Assembly (NCBI RefSeq): GCF_001512295.1
Contig: NZ_LNUP01000018.1
Location: 45,968-109,967, forward strand
Origin: Pseudomonas sp. EpS/L25
GTDB taxonomy: Bacteria > Pseudomonadota > Gammaproteobacteria > Pseudomonadales > Pseudomonadaceae
Reading direction: 5' to 3'
DNA: 64,000 bases
The notes under the pieces were generated by a model. The model was not told where the DNA came from and searched no databases. It saw nothing but the letters and a program-made list of their open reading frames with translations. The position numbers and the translations under genes were made by a program. Positions 26,289 through 36,236 of the stretch are shown piece after piece. Within the stretch, counting starts at the first letter, position 1. Each line of letters opens with the position of its first letter.

Positions 26289-27764
26289 CTAGTCGCCTAG
26301 CAGGGTCTGTAGCGTCGTGCTGACCCCATGGGTACGCAAGTTGTACAGCTGCCGTTCGAAGGCGGCAACGAAGGCCGCGGATTTCGGGATGTGCTTGCCA
26401 AAGATTTCCTCGGCGCCCAGCAGGCGCTCGGTGAGGTTCTTCTGATCCTGCACCAGTTCCTCGCAGTAGTTGGCGCGCGGATCGGGGATGCGATAGGTCG
26501 CCCCGGTCTCGTCCACGCCGCGCAGATAGACCGCCCAGGCGGCCACCACCAGGGCGGCGCGGTCCAGGTCCTGGCCGTCTTCGATCAGCCGGTTGATGGT
26601 CGGCACGGTGAACTTGGGAAACTTCGACGAGCCATCGGAGCAGACCCGCTCCAACTGGTCGGCGATGGCGCGGTTGGAGAAGCGCTCGATCAGGGTGTCC
26701 TTGTAGTCGGTGAGGTCGATACCGGGCACCGGCGCCAGCTGGGGCGTGACGTCTTCATCCATGTAGGTGCGGATGTAGCGCACGAACAGGGGATCGGCCA
26801 TGGTCTCGTGGACGAAGCGGTAGCCCTTGAGGAAGCCCAGGTAGGTGAGTGCCAGGTGGCTGCCGTTGAGCAGCTTGATCTTCATCTCCTCGTAGGGGGT
26901 GACGTCGTCGGTGAACTGCACGCCGACGTCCTGCCAGGCCGGACGGCCGGCGACGAATTTGTCTTCCAGCACCCATTGCAGGAAGGGCTCGCAGACCACC
27001 GGCCAGGCGTCCTCGATGCCGTGTTCGGCCAGCAGCGCCTCGCGATGGGCCGCGCTGGTCATGGGCGTGATGCGATCGACCATGGCATTGGGGAAGCTGA
27101 CGTGCTCGGCGATCCAGCCGTGCAGCTCTTCGTCCACCAGGGCGGCATAGGCCAGCAGCGCCTTGCGGGTGACCTGGCCATTGTGCGGGAGGTTGTCGCA
27201 GGACATCACGGTGAAGGGCCCGGTGCCCTCGGCGCGGCGCTTGGCCAGGGCCGCCAGCAGGAAGCCGAAGACGCTGCGCGGATCACCCGGATGCTGCAGG
27301 TCGTGTTGGATCAGCGGCAGCTTGAAGTTGAATTCGCCGGTGCTGTCATCCATGCAGTAGCCGCCCTCGGTGATGGTGAGGGAGACGATGCGGGTGCTGG
27401 GGTGGGCCAGCTTGTCGATCAGCGTCTGGGTGCCGTCCTCGGCCAGCAGCATGCCGCTGATGGCGCCGACGACGCGCACCTCGGTGTCCGGCTCATCGGC
27501 CAGCACCACCTGGGTGTAGAGGTAATCCTGGCCGGCCAGTGCATCACGCATGGCGCGGTCTTCGGCGCGCAGGCCGACGCCGCAGATGCTCCAGTCCAGG
27601 TCGCGGCCCTGGCTGAGCAGGGCCTCGGTGTAGATGGCCTGGTGCGCACGGTGGAAGCCGCCGACGCCGATGTGGACGATGCCCTGGCGCAACTGGCAGG
27701 CGGCGTAGCCGGGCTTGGCGATGTAGTCGGGAAGTTGTTCGAGATGCTGGCGATTGAGTTTCAC
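26289..27764 (-). CDS. mtlD: Mannitol 2-dehydrogenase
   Basis: This 491-residue polyol dehydrogenase oxidises mannitol to fructose, and arabitol to xylulose, with NAD. It is a long-chain secondary alcohol dehydrogenase: an N-terminal Rossmann region with GIVHIGVGGFHRAHQAIYTE and a C-terminal helical domain with the catalytic KIKLLNGSHLAL (Lys-x5-Asn-x2-His). The start is a GTG at 27764, preceded by AGGAT and giving VKLNRQHLEQLP, the family N-terminus and length. The open frame upstream of it is noise. It sits between the ABC ATPase and the xylulokinase, so uptake and catabolism are co-transcribed. Confidence 0.95.
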   Translation of the reverse strand: MKLNRQHLEQLPDYIAKPGYAACQLRQGIVHIGVGGFHRAHQAIYTEALLSQGRDLDWSICGVGLRAEDRAMRDALAGQDYLYTQVVLADEPDTEVRVVGAISGMLLAEDGTQTLIDKLAHPSTRIVSLTITEGGYCMDDSTGEFNFKLPLIQHDLQHPGDPRSVFGFLLAALAKRRAEGTGPFTVMSCDNLPHNGQVTRKALLAYAALVDEELHGWIAEHVSFPNAMVDRITPMTSAAHREALLAEHGIEDAWPVVCEPFLQWVLEDKFVAGRPAWQDVGVQFTDDVTPYEEMKIKLLNGSHLALTYLGFLKGYRFVHETMADPLFVRYIRTYMDEDVTPQLAPVPGIDLTDYKDTLIERFSNRAIADQLERVCSDGSSKFPKFTVPTINRLIEDGQDLDRAALVVAAWAVYLRGVDETGATYRIPDPRANYCEELVQDQKNLTERLLGAEEIFGKHIPKSAAFVAAFERQLYNLRTHGVSTTLQTLLGD

Positions 27765-27831
27765 GATGGCGATCCTGCAAGGCGACGCCCCGGGTGCGCG
27801 CAAGGCGCCGGGGCAGGAAAGGGGAGAGGGG

Positions 27832-28929
27832 TCAGGCGGCTTGGCGCAGCAGCGGCGCCACGGCGCGGCCCTGGTCATCGAACAGGTGGCAGAACTCCAC
27901 ATCCAGCGCCAGGCGCTGGCGTTCGCCATAGGCCACCGCGCAGTCGCCCGGCACGCGCACGGTCAGCGGCTCCTCGGCTTCGGTGACCATGTGACAGTAG
28001 GTGTCGCTGCCCAACCGTTCGGCCACGTCGGTGATCACCGGCAGCTGGCCGTCGGTGGCCAGGCGCAGGTGTTCGGGGCGGATGCCCAGGGTCACCGGGC
28101 TGCCGACCGCGAGGCCATCGCCACGCCGCGGCAGGCGCAGCCGCGGCCCGGCATCCAGCGTGACCTCGACGCCCTGGGCGTCGGTGGCGGCCACCTGGCC
28201 CTTGAGGAAGGCCATCTTTGGCGTGCCGAGGAAGCCGGCGACGAAGAGGTTGGCCGGGTGGTGATAGAGCTCCAGCGGCGAACCGACCTGTTCGATGCGG
28301 CCACCGTTGAGCACCACCACCTTGGTCGCCAGGGTCATGGCTTCCACCTGGTCGTGGGTCACGTAGATCATGGTGGCCTGCAGTTCCTGGTGCAGGCGCG
28401 CCAGTTCCAGGCGCATCTGTACGCGCAGGGCGGCGTCCAGGTTGGAGAGGGGTTCGTCGAACAGGAAGATCTTCGGCTGGCGGACGATGGCGCGGCCGAT
28501 GGCCACCCGCTGGCGCTGGCCACCGGAAAGCTGGCGCGGCTTGCGCTCCAGCAGGGGCGTGAGTTCGAGGATGCGCGCGGCATCGCTGACCTTGCGCTCC
28601 ACTTCCTGCTTGTCGACCCTGGCCAGGTCCAGGGCGAAGGACAGGTTCTTGCGCACGCTCATGTGCGGATAGAGGGCGTAGGTCTGGAACACCATGGCGA
28701 GATCACGCTTGGCCGGCGAGACCTCGGTGATGTCGCGCCCGTCCAGTTCCAGGGTGCCGCTGGTGACCTCTTCCAGGCCGGCGATGAGCCGCAGCAGGGT
28801 GGACTTGCCGCAGCCGGACGGGCCGACGAAGACCACGAATTCGCGGTCGTTGATGTCCAGGTCGACGCCCTTGATGATCTCGATGGCATCGAAGCCCTTG
28901 CGCAGGCTGCGGATTTTCAGATTGGCCAT
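27832..28929 (-). CDS. mtlK: Mannitol/polyol ABC transporter ATP-binding protein
   Basis: This 365-residue ATPase of the carbohydrate-uptake-1 (MalK/UgpC) type has Walker [10 protein letters not shown] (36-44), Q-loop [13 protein letters not shown], signature [14 protein letters not shown], Walker [14 protein letters not shown]-loop [10 protein letters not shown], and a C-terminal TOBE regulatory domain. It energises polyol import with the two permeases upstream. GAGGA lies eight bases before the ATG at 28929. The 157 bases separating it from mtlG hold repeat copy D, a strong hairpin-forming element within the operon. Confidence 0.95.
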   Translation of the reverse strand: MANLKIRSLRKGFDAIEIIKGVDLDINDREFVVFVGPSGCGKSTLLRLIAGLEEVTSGTLELDGRDITEVSPAKRDLAMVFQTYALYPHMSVRKNLSFALDLARVDKQEVERKVSDAARILELTPLLERKPRQLSGGQRQRVAIGRAIVRQPKIFLFDEPLSNLDAALRVQMRLELARLHQELQATMIYVTHDQVEAMTLATKVVVLNGGRIEQVGSPLELYHHPANLFVAGFLGTPKMAFLKGQVAATDAQGVEVTLDAGPRLRLPRRGDGLAVGSPVTLGIRPEHLRLATDGQLPVITDVAERLGSDTYCHMVTEAEEPLTVRVPGDCAVAYGERQRLALDVEFCHLFDDQGRAVAPLLRQAA

Positions 28930-28950
28930 GATGGGAATCCTCTTGTTATA

Positions 28951-29086
28951 TGAGCCGTCGCTGCGCGTCGCGAGCGAAGGCGAGACAAGGAGGAAGGTCG
29001 CGAGAAAGCGCAGTTTACGAGTGTAAATGAGCATTTCGAGCGACCTTCCGACGCCGGATCGGCAAGCGCAGTAGCGCAGCGACGGC

Positions 29087-29089
<3 letters not shown>
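28951..29089. repeat. Dispersed inverted-end repeat, copy D, inside the mtl operon
   Basis: A 139-bp element with perfect 16-bp ends (TGAGCCGTCGCTGCGC at 28951 and its complement ending at 29089). Its core shares TTTACGAGTGTAAATGAGCATTTCGA-like sequence in parts with copies A, B and C. The right end provides the mtlG stop codon. It lies between mtlG and mtlK, where its folding could attenuate transcription or set mRNA segment boundaries. Confidence 0.85.
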
Positions 29090-29920
<831 letters not shown>

Positions 29921-29930
29921 GTCAGGGTCC

Positions 29931-30863
29931 TCACTGTTGGGTCAGGTTCTTGCCGAGCATCCGCACCAGGATGATGGCGGCGATGTTGGCGATGAGCACG
30001 GCGATCAGGCCGCCGGCGGAGGCCAGGCCGACGTCGAACTGCAGCAGGGCCTGGTTGTAGATCAGGTAGGCGAGGTTGGTGGAGGCGAAGCCCGGACCGC
30101 CACTGGTGGTGGTGTAGATCTCGGCGAATACCGACAGCAGGAAGATGGTCTCGATCATCACCACCACGGCGATGGGCCGCGCCAGGTGTGGCAGGGTCAG
30201 GTGCCAGAAGATCGCGAGCGGACCGGCGCCGTCCAGGCGGGCCGCTTCCTTCTGCTCCTGGTCCAGCGACTGCATGGCGGTCATCAGGATGAGAATGGCG
30301 AAGGGCAGCCACTGCCAGGAGACGATCAGGATGATCGAGAGCAGCGGATGGCTGGCCAGCCAGTCCACCGGGGTGGCGCCGAACAGCTTCCACACCGCGG
30401 CGAGGATGCCGGAGACCGGGTGGAAGATCAGGTTCTTCCAGATCAGGGCGCTGACCGTGGGCATGATGAAGAAGGGCGAGATCAGCAGAACCCGCACGAT
30501 GCCGCGGCCGAAGAATTCGCTGGCCTCCAGCAGCGCCGAGATCAGCACGCCGAACACCACGCTGATCGCCAGGACGCTGCCCACCAGCAACAGGGTGTTG
30601 GTCATGCCGGGCCAGAAGCCGGCATCGGTGACGAAGTATTCGAAATTTTCCAGGCCGACGAAGGCGTGCTCGCCGGGATACAGCAGGTTGTAGCGGATCA
30701 GCGAGAACCAGATGGTCATGCCCAGGGGCACCAGCATCCACACCAGCAGCAGGGCGACCGAGGGGCTGATCAGGAACCAGCCCGGGCTGGTGCGGCGACG
30801 TTGACGGCGCACAGGGGCGGTGGGGGTATCGACGACGGGCGTCTTGAGCGTGGAAGTCTGCAT
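29931..30863 (-). CDS. mtlF: Mannitol/polyol ABC transporter permease
   Basis: This 310-residue MalF-like permease has a basic N-terminus (VRRQRRRTSPGW), six predicted membrane helices and the EAA loop EQKEAARLDGAGPLAIFWHL. The ATG at 30863 has GGAG seven to eight bases upstream and is preferred over an in-frame TTG five codons earlier. It lies ten bases before mtlG and about 120 bases after mtlE, with a hairpin in that gap. Confidence 0.93.
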   Translation of the reverse strand: MQTSTLKTPVVDTPTAPVRRQRRRTSPGWFLISPSVALLLVWMLVPLGMTIWFSLIRYNLLYPGEHAFVGLENFEYFVTDAGFWPGMTNTLLLVGSVLAISVVFGVLISALLEASEFFGRGIVRVLLISPFFIMPTVSALIWKNLIFHPVSGILAAVWKLFGATPVDWLASHPLLSIILIVSWQWLPFAILILMTAMQSLDQEQKEAARLDGAGPLAIFWHLTLPHLARPIAVVVMIETIFLLSVFAEIYTTTSGGPGFASTNLAYLIYNQALLQFDVGLASAGGLIAVLIANIAAIILVRMLGKNLTQQ

Positions 30864-30897
30864 GGCGATGCTCCGCAAGGCGGGGGCCGAGGCGGGT

Positions 30898-30921
30898 CCC
30901 TGGCATCGCGTGAAGCCAGGG
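30898..30921. other. Intercistronic stem-loop between mtlE and mtlF
   Basis: A 7-bp perfect stem (30898-30904 with 30915-30921) with a 10-base loop follows the binding-protein gene. Stem-loops at this place in ABC operons commonly stabilise the upstream message so that the binding protein exceeds the permeases; that role here is inferred. Confidence 0.4.
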
Positions 30922-30986
30922 GGCGGGTCAGGCGGGGAAAGCCGCGAAGCCGGGTGATCGCGTGCGGCGGTACCCGGCGCCGAGGA

Positions 30987-32312
30987 TTACTTGGGATAGC
31001 CGGCGCGTTTCATTTCCCGGGCAGTGGACTGCTGTGCGGCCTGCAGGGCCTGCTCGACGCCCATCTGTCCGGTGAGGGCGGCGGCGAACAGCTTGCCCAC
31101 CGAGGTGCCGATGGCCTGGAACTCGGGAATGGTCACGTACTGAATGCCGACATAGGGCACCGGCTTGGCCGAAGGATGCGCCGGATCGGCATGCTGCAGC
31201 ATCTCCAGAGAGACCTTGGCGAAGGGCGCCGCATCCATGTAGGCCTGGCTGTAGGTGGACTTGCGGGTGCCCGGCGGCACGTTGGCGATGCCGTCCTTGT
31301 CCGCTACCAGTTTGGCGTAGTCCTTGGAGGTGGCCCAGGTCACGAAGGTCTTGGCCGCATCCTTGTGTTTGGACGTCGCCGGGATGCCCAGCGACCAGGC
31401 GTACAGCCAGGACGAGCCCTTGTCGGTGACCTCCCGCGGCGAGGCGGCGAAGCCGACGCTGTCGGCGACCTTGCTCTGGCTCTTGTCCATGGTGAAGGAG
31501 CCGGCCACGCTGGCATCGACCCAGATGGCGCACTTGCCGCTGTTGAACAGCGCCAGGTTCTCGTTGAAGCCATTGCTGGACGCGCCGGGCGGGCCGTACT
31601 TCTTCATGTTGGTGACGTAGTAGTTGGCCGCCGCGGTCCATTCCGGACCGGTGAATTCCGGCTGCCACTTCTCGTCGAACCAGCGCGCGCCGAAGGCGTT
31701 GGCCATGGTGGTGACCAGCGCCATGTTCTCGCCCCAGCCGGCCTTGCCCCTCAGGCAGAGACCGTATTGGTCCTTGTCCGGCTGGTGCAGCTTGCCGGCG
31801 AATTCGGCGATCTGCGTCCAGGTGGGCTGGGCGGGCATGGTCAGGCCGGCCTGCTGGAACAGATCCTTGCGGTAATAGGTGATGGAGCTTTCGGCGTAGA
31901 AGGGCAGGGCATAGAGGGTGCCCTTGACCGACAGGCCCTCACGCACGGAGGGGAAGAGGTCTTCCAGGTCGTAATTGGCGGGCAGATCCTTCATCGGCTC
32001 CAGCCAGTTCTGGGCGCCCCAGAGGCCGGTTTCGTACATGCCGATGGTGAGGACGTCGAACTGGCCGCCCTGGGTGGCGATGTCGGTGGTCAGGCGCTGG
32101 CGCAGGACGTTCTCTTCGAGTACCACCCAGTTGAGCTTGATGTCCGGATGCTGTTCTTCGAAGGTCTTCGACAGCCGCTGCATGCGGATCATGTCGCTGT
32201 TGTTGACCGTGGCGATGGTGACCGTCTCGGCGGCCTGCAGTGATAACGAGAAGGTGAGGCCGGCAGAGAGGGTGACCGCGGACAACAAAAGCGCTCTGGG
32301 TGTTGTTTTCAT
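30987..32312 (-). CDS. mtlE: Mannitol/polyol ABC transporter substrate-binding protein
   Basis: This 441-residue periplasmic binding protein (family 1, MalE-like) has a signal peptide of about 27 residues (LSLSLQA before AETVTI). The mature part begins VTIATVNNSDMIRMQRLS, then GGQFDVLTIGMYETGLWG and ALPFYAESSITYYRKDLF, as in the Pseudomonas mannitol/sorbitol binding protein. GGAG lies six bases before the start. It is the first gene of the six-gene operon. The promoter should lie in 32313-32528, where an AT-rich tract occurs at 32462-32476. No AraC-type regulator gene (mtlR) is adjacent. Confidence 0.94.
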   Translation of the reverse strand: MKTTPRALLLSAVTLSAGLTFSLSLQAAETVTIATVNNSDMIRMQRLSKTFEEQHPDIKLNWVVLEENVLRQRLTTDIATQGGQFDVLTIGMYETGLWGAQNWLEPMKDLPANYDLEDLFPSVREGLSVKGTLYALPFYAESSITYYRKDLFQQAGLTMPAQPTWTQIAEFAGKLHQPDKDQYGLCLRGKAGWGENMALVTTMANAFGARWFDEKWQPEFTGPEWTAAANYYVTNMKKYGPPGASSNGFNENLALFNSGKCAIWVDASVAGSFTMDKSQSKVADSVGFAASPREVTDKGSSWLYAWSLGIPATSKHKDAAKTFVTWATSKDYAKLVADKDGIANVPPGTRKSTYSQAYMDAAPFAKVSLEMLQHADPAHPSAKPVPYVGIQYVTIPEFQAIGTSVGKLFAAALTGQMGVEQALQAAQQSTAREMKRAGYPK

Positions 32313-32528
32313 CGTGCACTCCGCGTCCTGTGCAAAAGCAGCGGACGTCTTTCTTGTTGTTGTAACCCACCGCGCAGCCCGTGGTGACGGCCTTGCAGCG
32401 GAAGCCATGGAGGGATTACAGCCCGATGCCGCGCGGGAAACAAATGCTCGAAGACACCAAAAGCTATACTTTTTTGCACCACGTTCCGTGGGGAGCCGGG
32501 TGCCGGAACCTCGTCGTCCCCGCGTGCG

Positions 32529-32846
32529 TCAGAGACGTTCGGCCTTGACCTTGGTGATGCCGTCCTCGCGATACAGCTGCAGAGTGCCGGGCGTGGACTC
32601 GATCACCCGCTCGTTCTCCAGGAGGAAGGAGTAGACGTTCGAGGGACTGCCCGGTGCGCGCAGGTTGCGGTACTCGTAGACCACCAGGGAGTCCAGTTGC
32701 GAGACATGCTGGGGCGTGCCGAAACTCTGCCGGAGCTGCTCCTGGGTCCGACCGCCGAACTGGGAGGGATCGGCCGGTGGCGAAGGCGGCGTCGAGCTGC
32801 AGCCCGACAGGACGGCGAGCATCAGAACGAGAGAGAGGCGTTTCAT
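32529..32846 (-). CDS. Small lipoprotein
   Basis: This 105-residue protein has a lipoprotein signal (MKRLSLVLMLAVLSGC, lipobox LSGC). A Pro/Ser-rich linker and a compact domain with QLRQSFGTPQHVSQLDSLVVYEYR follow, a pattern recalling SmpA/OmlA-like (BLIP-fold) envelope lipoproteins, though the match is weak. GGAG is five bases upstream of the ATG at 32846. It precedes the mtl operon in the same direction but is separated from it by 216 bases, so it is probably an independent unit. Confidence 0.75.
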   Translation of the reverse strand: MKRLSLVLMLAVLSGCSSTPPSPPADPSQFGGRTQEQLRQSFGTPQHVSQLDSLVVYEYRNLRAPGSPSNVYSFLLENERVIESTPGTLQLYREDGITKVKAERL

Positions 32847-33003
32847 GGCAGCTCCGGAGGGACACGTCAAAAAGGCAGTCGAATAAGCTGCCTACAGAAC
32901 CAGACGGACCTGCGAAAAGCCGATTCATTCCCACCGGCGCACGAAAATGCAGCGCAGTGCCGCGTCATTCGTCGGCGCCTGGCAGGCGCACCTCGGGTGG
33001 GCA

Positions 33004-33246
33004 TCAAAAGACCCAGCGCCGCTCCTGGGCGAGCGGCTGGCGTTCGTTGAGCCAGCGAGCGTCTGCTCCGACGGCTCTGTCGCTTGCCGTACGCGAATCG
33101 GTAGCCGGAGCGAGAGGATGGGCGGGAGTGGTGACCTTCAGGCTGAGTTCCGCGAGCTTGGGCGGCGGCAGCATGGGGAAGGAAGCGGCCTGGGCACCGA
33201 AGGTAGCCAGCAAGGCGAGGGGGGTGACCAGCATATGAATTCCCAT
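33004..33246 (-). CDS. Small exported hypothetical protein
   Basis: This 80-residue protein begins with a short hydrophobic signal-like segment (MLVTPLALLATFGAQAAS) and continues as a low-complexity Pro/Ala/Arg-rich chain. Two starts are possible, 33246 and 33234; the first has AGGAG 12 bases upstream and AAGGA close by. No family was recognised. A 7-bp palindrome lies in its leader near 33260-33285. Confidence 0.45.
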   Translation of the reverse strand: MGIHMLVTPLALLATFGAQAASFPMLPPPKLAELSLKVTTPAHPLAPATDSRTASDRAVGADARWLNERQPLAQERRWVF

Positions 33247-33408
33247 TCCTTGGGTCTCCTGGTAGATCCGAAGTCCGAATCTACCACTCCCCTGGGAGAT
33301 TGGTTCCCGAATAGTTAGACCTTAACGCGCAAATGTGACTGGCTTCCCGCTCCGGATCGTAAAGGCGTCACGCCGCTGGTGATCCGGTATGTAGCAGGTG
33401 CCGAAGGC

Positions 33409-33849
33409 TCAGCAAACCGGACTGGCTTCGCTGTGCTTGGCGGCCAAATAGGCGAACAGCGTCCGGCTGTCGGACACTAGGCTCAGCAGCGTCTGACCGG
33501 CCTGGGACTCCTGGCGCAGCAGCACCTTTTCGCCCTGCGGGTTCAGATAGAGGGTGTACTCCGGCGTGCTGGACTGGGCTTTGAAACCTTCGCCCATCAA
33601 GGCGCTGCCCAAGGCCATCCGCTGCGGCATGTCACACACGCCCTGCCATTGGAAGGCGCGGATACCGAGGTTTTCCAGGCCTTCGGCCACCGGGCAGTCG
33701 ATGACCAACGGAGGATGATCGAACAGGGGAAACTCTTTCGCCAGCAGCTCGAGATAGCGCTCCAGGCATTCGAAGTGCTGTCTGGGAATCAATCGGCGCA
33801 GCTGCTGCAGCTGACCATTGCCTTGGAAAAGCGAAGTCTGGGCGGTCAT
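33409..33849 (-). CDS. Conserved hypothetical protein
   Basis: This 146-residue soluble protein has no signal peptide or membrane segment. It is helical at the N-terminus (QLQQLRRLIPRQHFECLERYLELLAKEFPLF) and more strand-like at the C-terminus (YTLYLNPQGEKVLLRQ). The ATG at 33849 has GGAGG five bases upstream and is preferred over one six codons earlier. No function can be assigned. Confidence 0.65.
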   Translation of the reverse strand: MTAQTSLFQGNGQLQQLRRLIPRQHFECLERYLELLAKEFPLFDHPPLVIDCPVAEGLENLGIRAFQWQGVCDMPQRMALGSALMGEGFKAQSSTPEYTLYLNPQGEKVLLRQESQAGQTLLSLVSDSRTLFAYLAAKHSEASPVC

Positions 33850-34116
33850 GGCGTCCTCCGGGTACATCGAGCGCTCAAGGGTTCTGACCGGCTGTCAGCG
33901 GATTTGGTGCGATCCACCGACGCATTTCGCCGTATCGACTACGAGTAACCGACAGCCTGCAACAGGGAGATGACATGGGAGTGACCATGCCCTTGAGTCC
34001 GACTTCAGGGCCGCCGCCAGCTGGACCGCTCCGTTGCACGGCCTCTCGGCCGGCGAGGGATTCTTTTCCCTGCGTCGAGCTGGCACCCTGATCTCTTTAC
34101 AGCCACAGGAACGCCC

Positions 34117-34926
34117 ATGACCAGCCTCGACCCCGCCATCGCCGCCCGCTACCTCGCCGTCCAGGAAATCGCCCGGGAGGCGGCTCAGCGTGGCCTCGAC
34201 TTCTATCGTCAGCGTGGCGCCCTCCAGGTGGACCACAAGGGCGACGACCTGCAGGACGTTGTCAGCATCGCCGACAAGACCCTGGAAGAGCTGATCCGCC
34301 AGCGCCTGAGCGAGCGTTTCCCCGCAGACGGCCTGCTAGGCGAGGAGGGCGGTGCCACGGATCTCGCTGCGCCTTACCTGTGGGTCATAGACCCCATCGA
34401 CGGCACCGCGCCCTTTCTCAACGGCCTGCACAACTGGTGCGTCTCCATCGGTCTGATGCATGACGGCGAGCCGCTGCTCGGGGCCATCGCCGACCCCAAT
34501 CACGACGAACTCTTCCATGGTCTGCGCGGCCACGGCGCCTTCGTCAACGACCAGCCGCTGCGCGTCCACGCCGCCACCGACATCCGCCAGGGACTCACCG
34601 GCCTGGGCACCACCCACCGCCGCGGCAAGGAACACTTCCTGCCCTTCGTTACCGGCCTGCTGGCCGAGGGCGGCCAGTTCTTCCGCAATGGCTCGGGGGC
34701 GCTGATGACCGCCTACGTGGCGGCCGGACGCCTGATCGGCTACTACGAAACCCTGATCCATGGTTGGGATTGCCTGGCCGGTCTGGTCCTCATCCAGGAG
34801 GCGGGCGGCCGCCACAATGCCTTCCTGCGCAACGACGGCCTGGTCAATGGCAATCCGCTGCTGGTCGCGGCGCCGGGCGTCTACGACCAGCTCGCCGCCC
34901 TGGTCGGTCCCTCGCTGGACGGCTGA
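34117..34926 (+). CDS. Inositol monophosphatase family protein
   Basis: This 269-residue protein has the metal-dependent phosphatase motifs of the IMPase/FBPase superfamily: LLGEEGG (Glu76-Glu77), WVIDPIDGTAPFLNGL (Asp92, Asp95, Gly96, Thr97) and the late HGWDCLAGLVLIQEAGG. It should bind Mg2+ and dephosphorylate a sugar or inositol phosphate, histidinol phosphate or 3',5'-bisphosphate nucleotide. The PF in place of the usual NF after the DGT motif suggests a branch closer to the histidinol-phosphatase-like members, so myo-inositol phosphate should not be assumed. Confidence 0.87.
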   Translation: MTSLDPAIAARYLAVQEIAREAAQRGLDFYRQRGALQVDHKGDDLQDVVSIADKTLEELIRQRLSERFPADGLLGEEGGATDLAAPYLWVIDPIDGTAPFLNGLHNWCVSIGLMHDGEPLLGAIADPNHDELFHGLRGHGAFVNDQPLRVHAATDIRQGLTGLGTTHRRGKEHFLPFVTGLLAEGGQFFRNGSGALMTAYVAAGRLIGYYETLIHGWDCLAGLVLIQEAGGRHNAFLRNDGLVNGNPLLVAAPGVYDQLAALVGPSLDG

Positions 34927-35009
34927 ACGCGCCGGCCACCTGCTGCCGTTTGCAGGATGATCGCTACGGGAGCAGGTCCAAGCCTGGAACAGGGCAATGG
35001 GAGACGAAG

Positions 35010-35393
35010 ATGAACGCCAGGCTGATGGGTACGCTGTTGGCTACCGTGTTGGTGTTGCCCGGCGGGGCCCACGCGGCCGAGGCCAAGGGATGCGCCGCGA
35101 AACGGCTCGACCTGGAGCGCCAGATCGCCACGGCCGAGGCCCAAGGCAACAGCGGGCGCGTGGCGGGGCTGCGCCAGGCGCTGAGCCAGGTGCGGGCGAA
35201 CTGTACCGACAAGGGGCTGCGACAGCAGCGTCTCGACGACATCCAGGAGAAACTCCGCCAGGTCGGCGAGCGCGAGCGGGAGTTGCGGGAGGCACGCGCC
35301 GAGGGCGACGCCGACAAGATCCAGAAGCGCACCGACAAACTGCGTGACGCTCGCCGAGAATTGGCGGAGGCGCGTGCCGAGCTGCAGCGCTGA
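35010..35393 (+). CDS. DUF1090 family periplasmic protein
   Basis: This 127-residue protein has a signal peptide (LATVLVLPGGAHA before AEAKGC). Two cysteines follow in the mature N-terminal part (GCAAKRLDLERQI and VRANCTDKG), and then a long charged coiled coil, the YqjC/DUF1090 pattern. GGAGA lies five bases before the ATG at 35010. Function is not established; family members are small envelope proteins. It is convergent with the next gene, six bases apart. Confidence 0.85.
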   Translation: MNARLMGTLLATVLVLPGGAHAAEAKGCAAKRLDLERQIATAEAQGNSGRVAGLRQALSQVRANCTDKGLRQQRLDDIQEKLRQVGERERELREARAEGDADKIQKRTDKLRDARRELAEARAELQR

Positions 35394-35399
35394 GTGGCT

Positions 35400-35966
35400 T
35401 CAGCGCTGGTCCTGGCGATAGGTGCTCGGTTGCCAATAGTCCTTCAACAGCAGATGCAGGGGGCCACGCCAGCCGCGTTTGCGCAGCTGCCAGGCGATCA
35501 GTACGTTCATGATCCCGTGGCCCATCAGCAGTACCGAACCATGCCGCTCGGCCAGTTCGATCAGTCGCTCGGCCGCCTCGCTCGCCCGCACGGACGACCT
35601 GCCGATGGACTCGGTGTGGGCGGCGAAGCCCAAAAACCACGCCGAGCGAAACAGCAGGCGCCAGGCCTTCACCGGTAGCCGGGGTACGTCCAGTTCCAGA
35701 TAGGGTAGGTGCGCTTCCGCATAGACCTCATCGGTGGGACTGTTCGCGTGTCCTACCAGATACTCCAGCGAACGCACGCAACGACTGATCGGGCTGCTCA
35801 GGACCTGGCCCGCCTGCTGCGCCAGCTGGCGGGTCTCGGCCGGCACCCGGTCGCCGGGTACCGGGGCCTGCTGATAGCGGGCTACCCACTCCTTCATCTC
35901 CCGGGGCGTGCAGCGGGCCTTGCTGGAAAGGTCGGGTTTGCCGTGACGGACCAGGATGATATGCAT
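35400..35966 (-). CDS. Histidine phosphatase family protein
   Basis: This 188-residue protein has the phosphoglycerate-mutase-like RHG motif at residues 7-9 (IILVRHGKPDLS), the second-His motif LLMGHGIMNVLIAWQL near 149, and conserved arginines between them (SSPISRCVRSLEYL). It is a phosphohistidine-dependent phosphatase of unknown substrate, probably cytoplasmic. A basic, tryptophan-containing segment (AWRLLFRSAWFLGFAAH) in the insertion could be membrane-associating. Confidence 0.87.
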   Translation of the reverse strand: MHIILVRHGKPDLSSKARCTPREMKEWVARYQQAPVPGDRVPAETRQLAQQAGQVLSSPISRCVRSLEYLVGHANSPTDEVYAEAHLPYLELDVPRLPVKAWRLLFRSAWFLGFAAHTESIGRSSVRASEAAERLIELAERHGSVLLMGHGIMNVLIAWQLRKRGWRGPLHLLLKDYWQPSTYRQDQR

Positions 35967-36236
35967 GACGCCTGCCTTGGAAAAGATGGACTCTAGACCG
36001 CAGCCGCGGGTTTTCGTCTCGAACCGGCATGAACCTGGCGATGATGGCAGGTTGCCACTCGTGCCCTTCGGCTTGCCGCTTGGCTTTTTTAACTATAAAA
36101 AGTGATATGCATCACGAAAATGGCGACATAGAGGCTGTCTCCGGATTGCTGTCCCAGCCAGACTCTTGGCTCTCCGCCGGTCAGGGCCCAAGCCCGCGAG
36201 CCGTGCCGAGCCCCTCTGTCTTGGGACAAGGACGCC

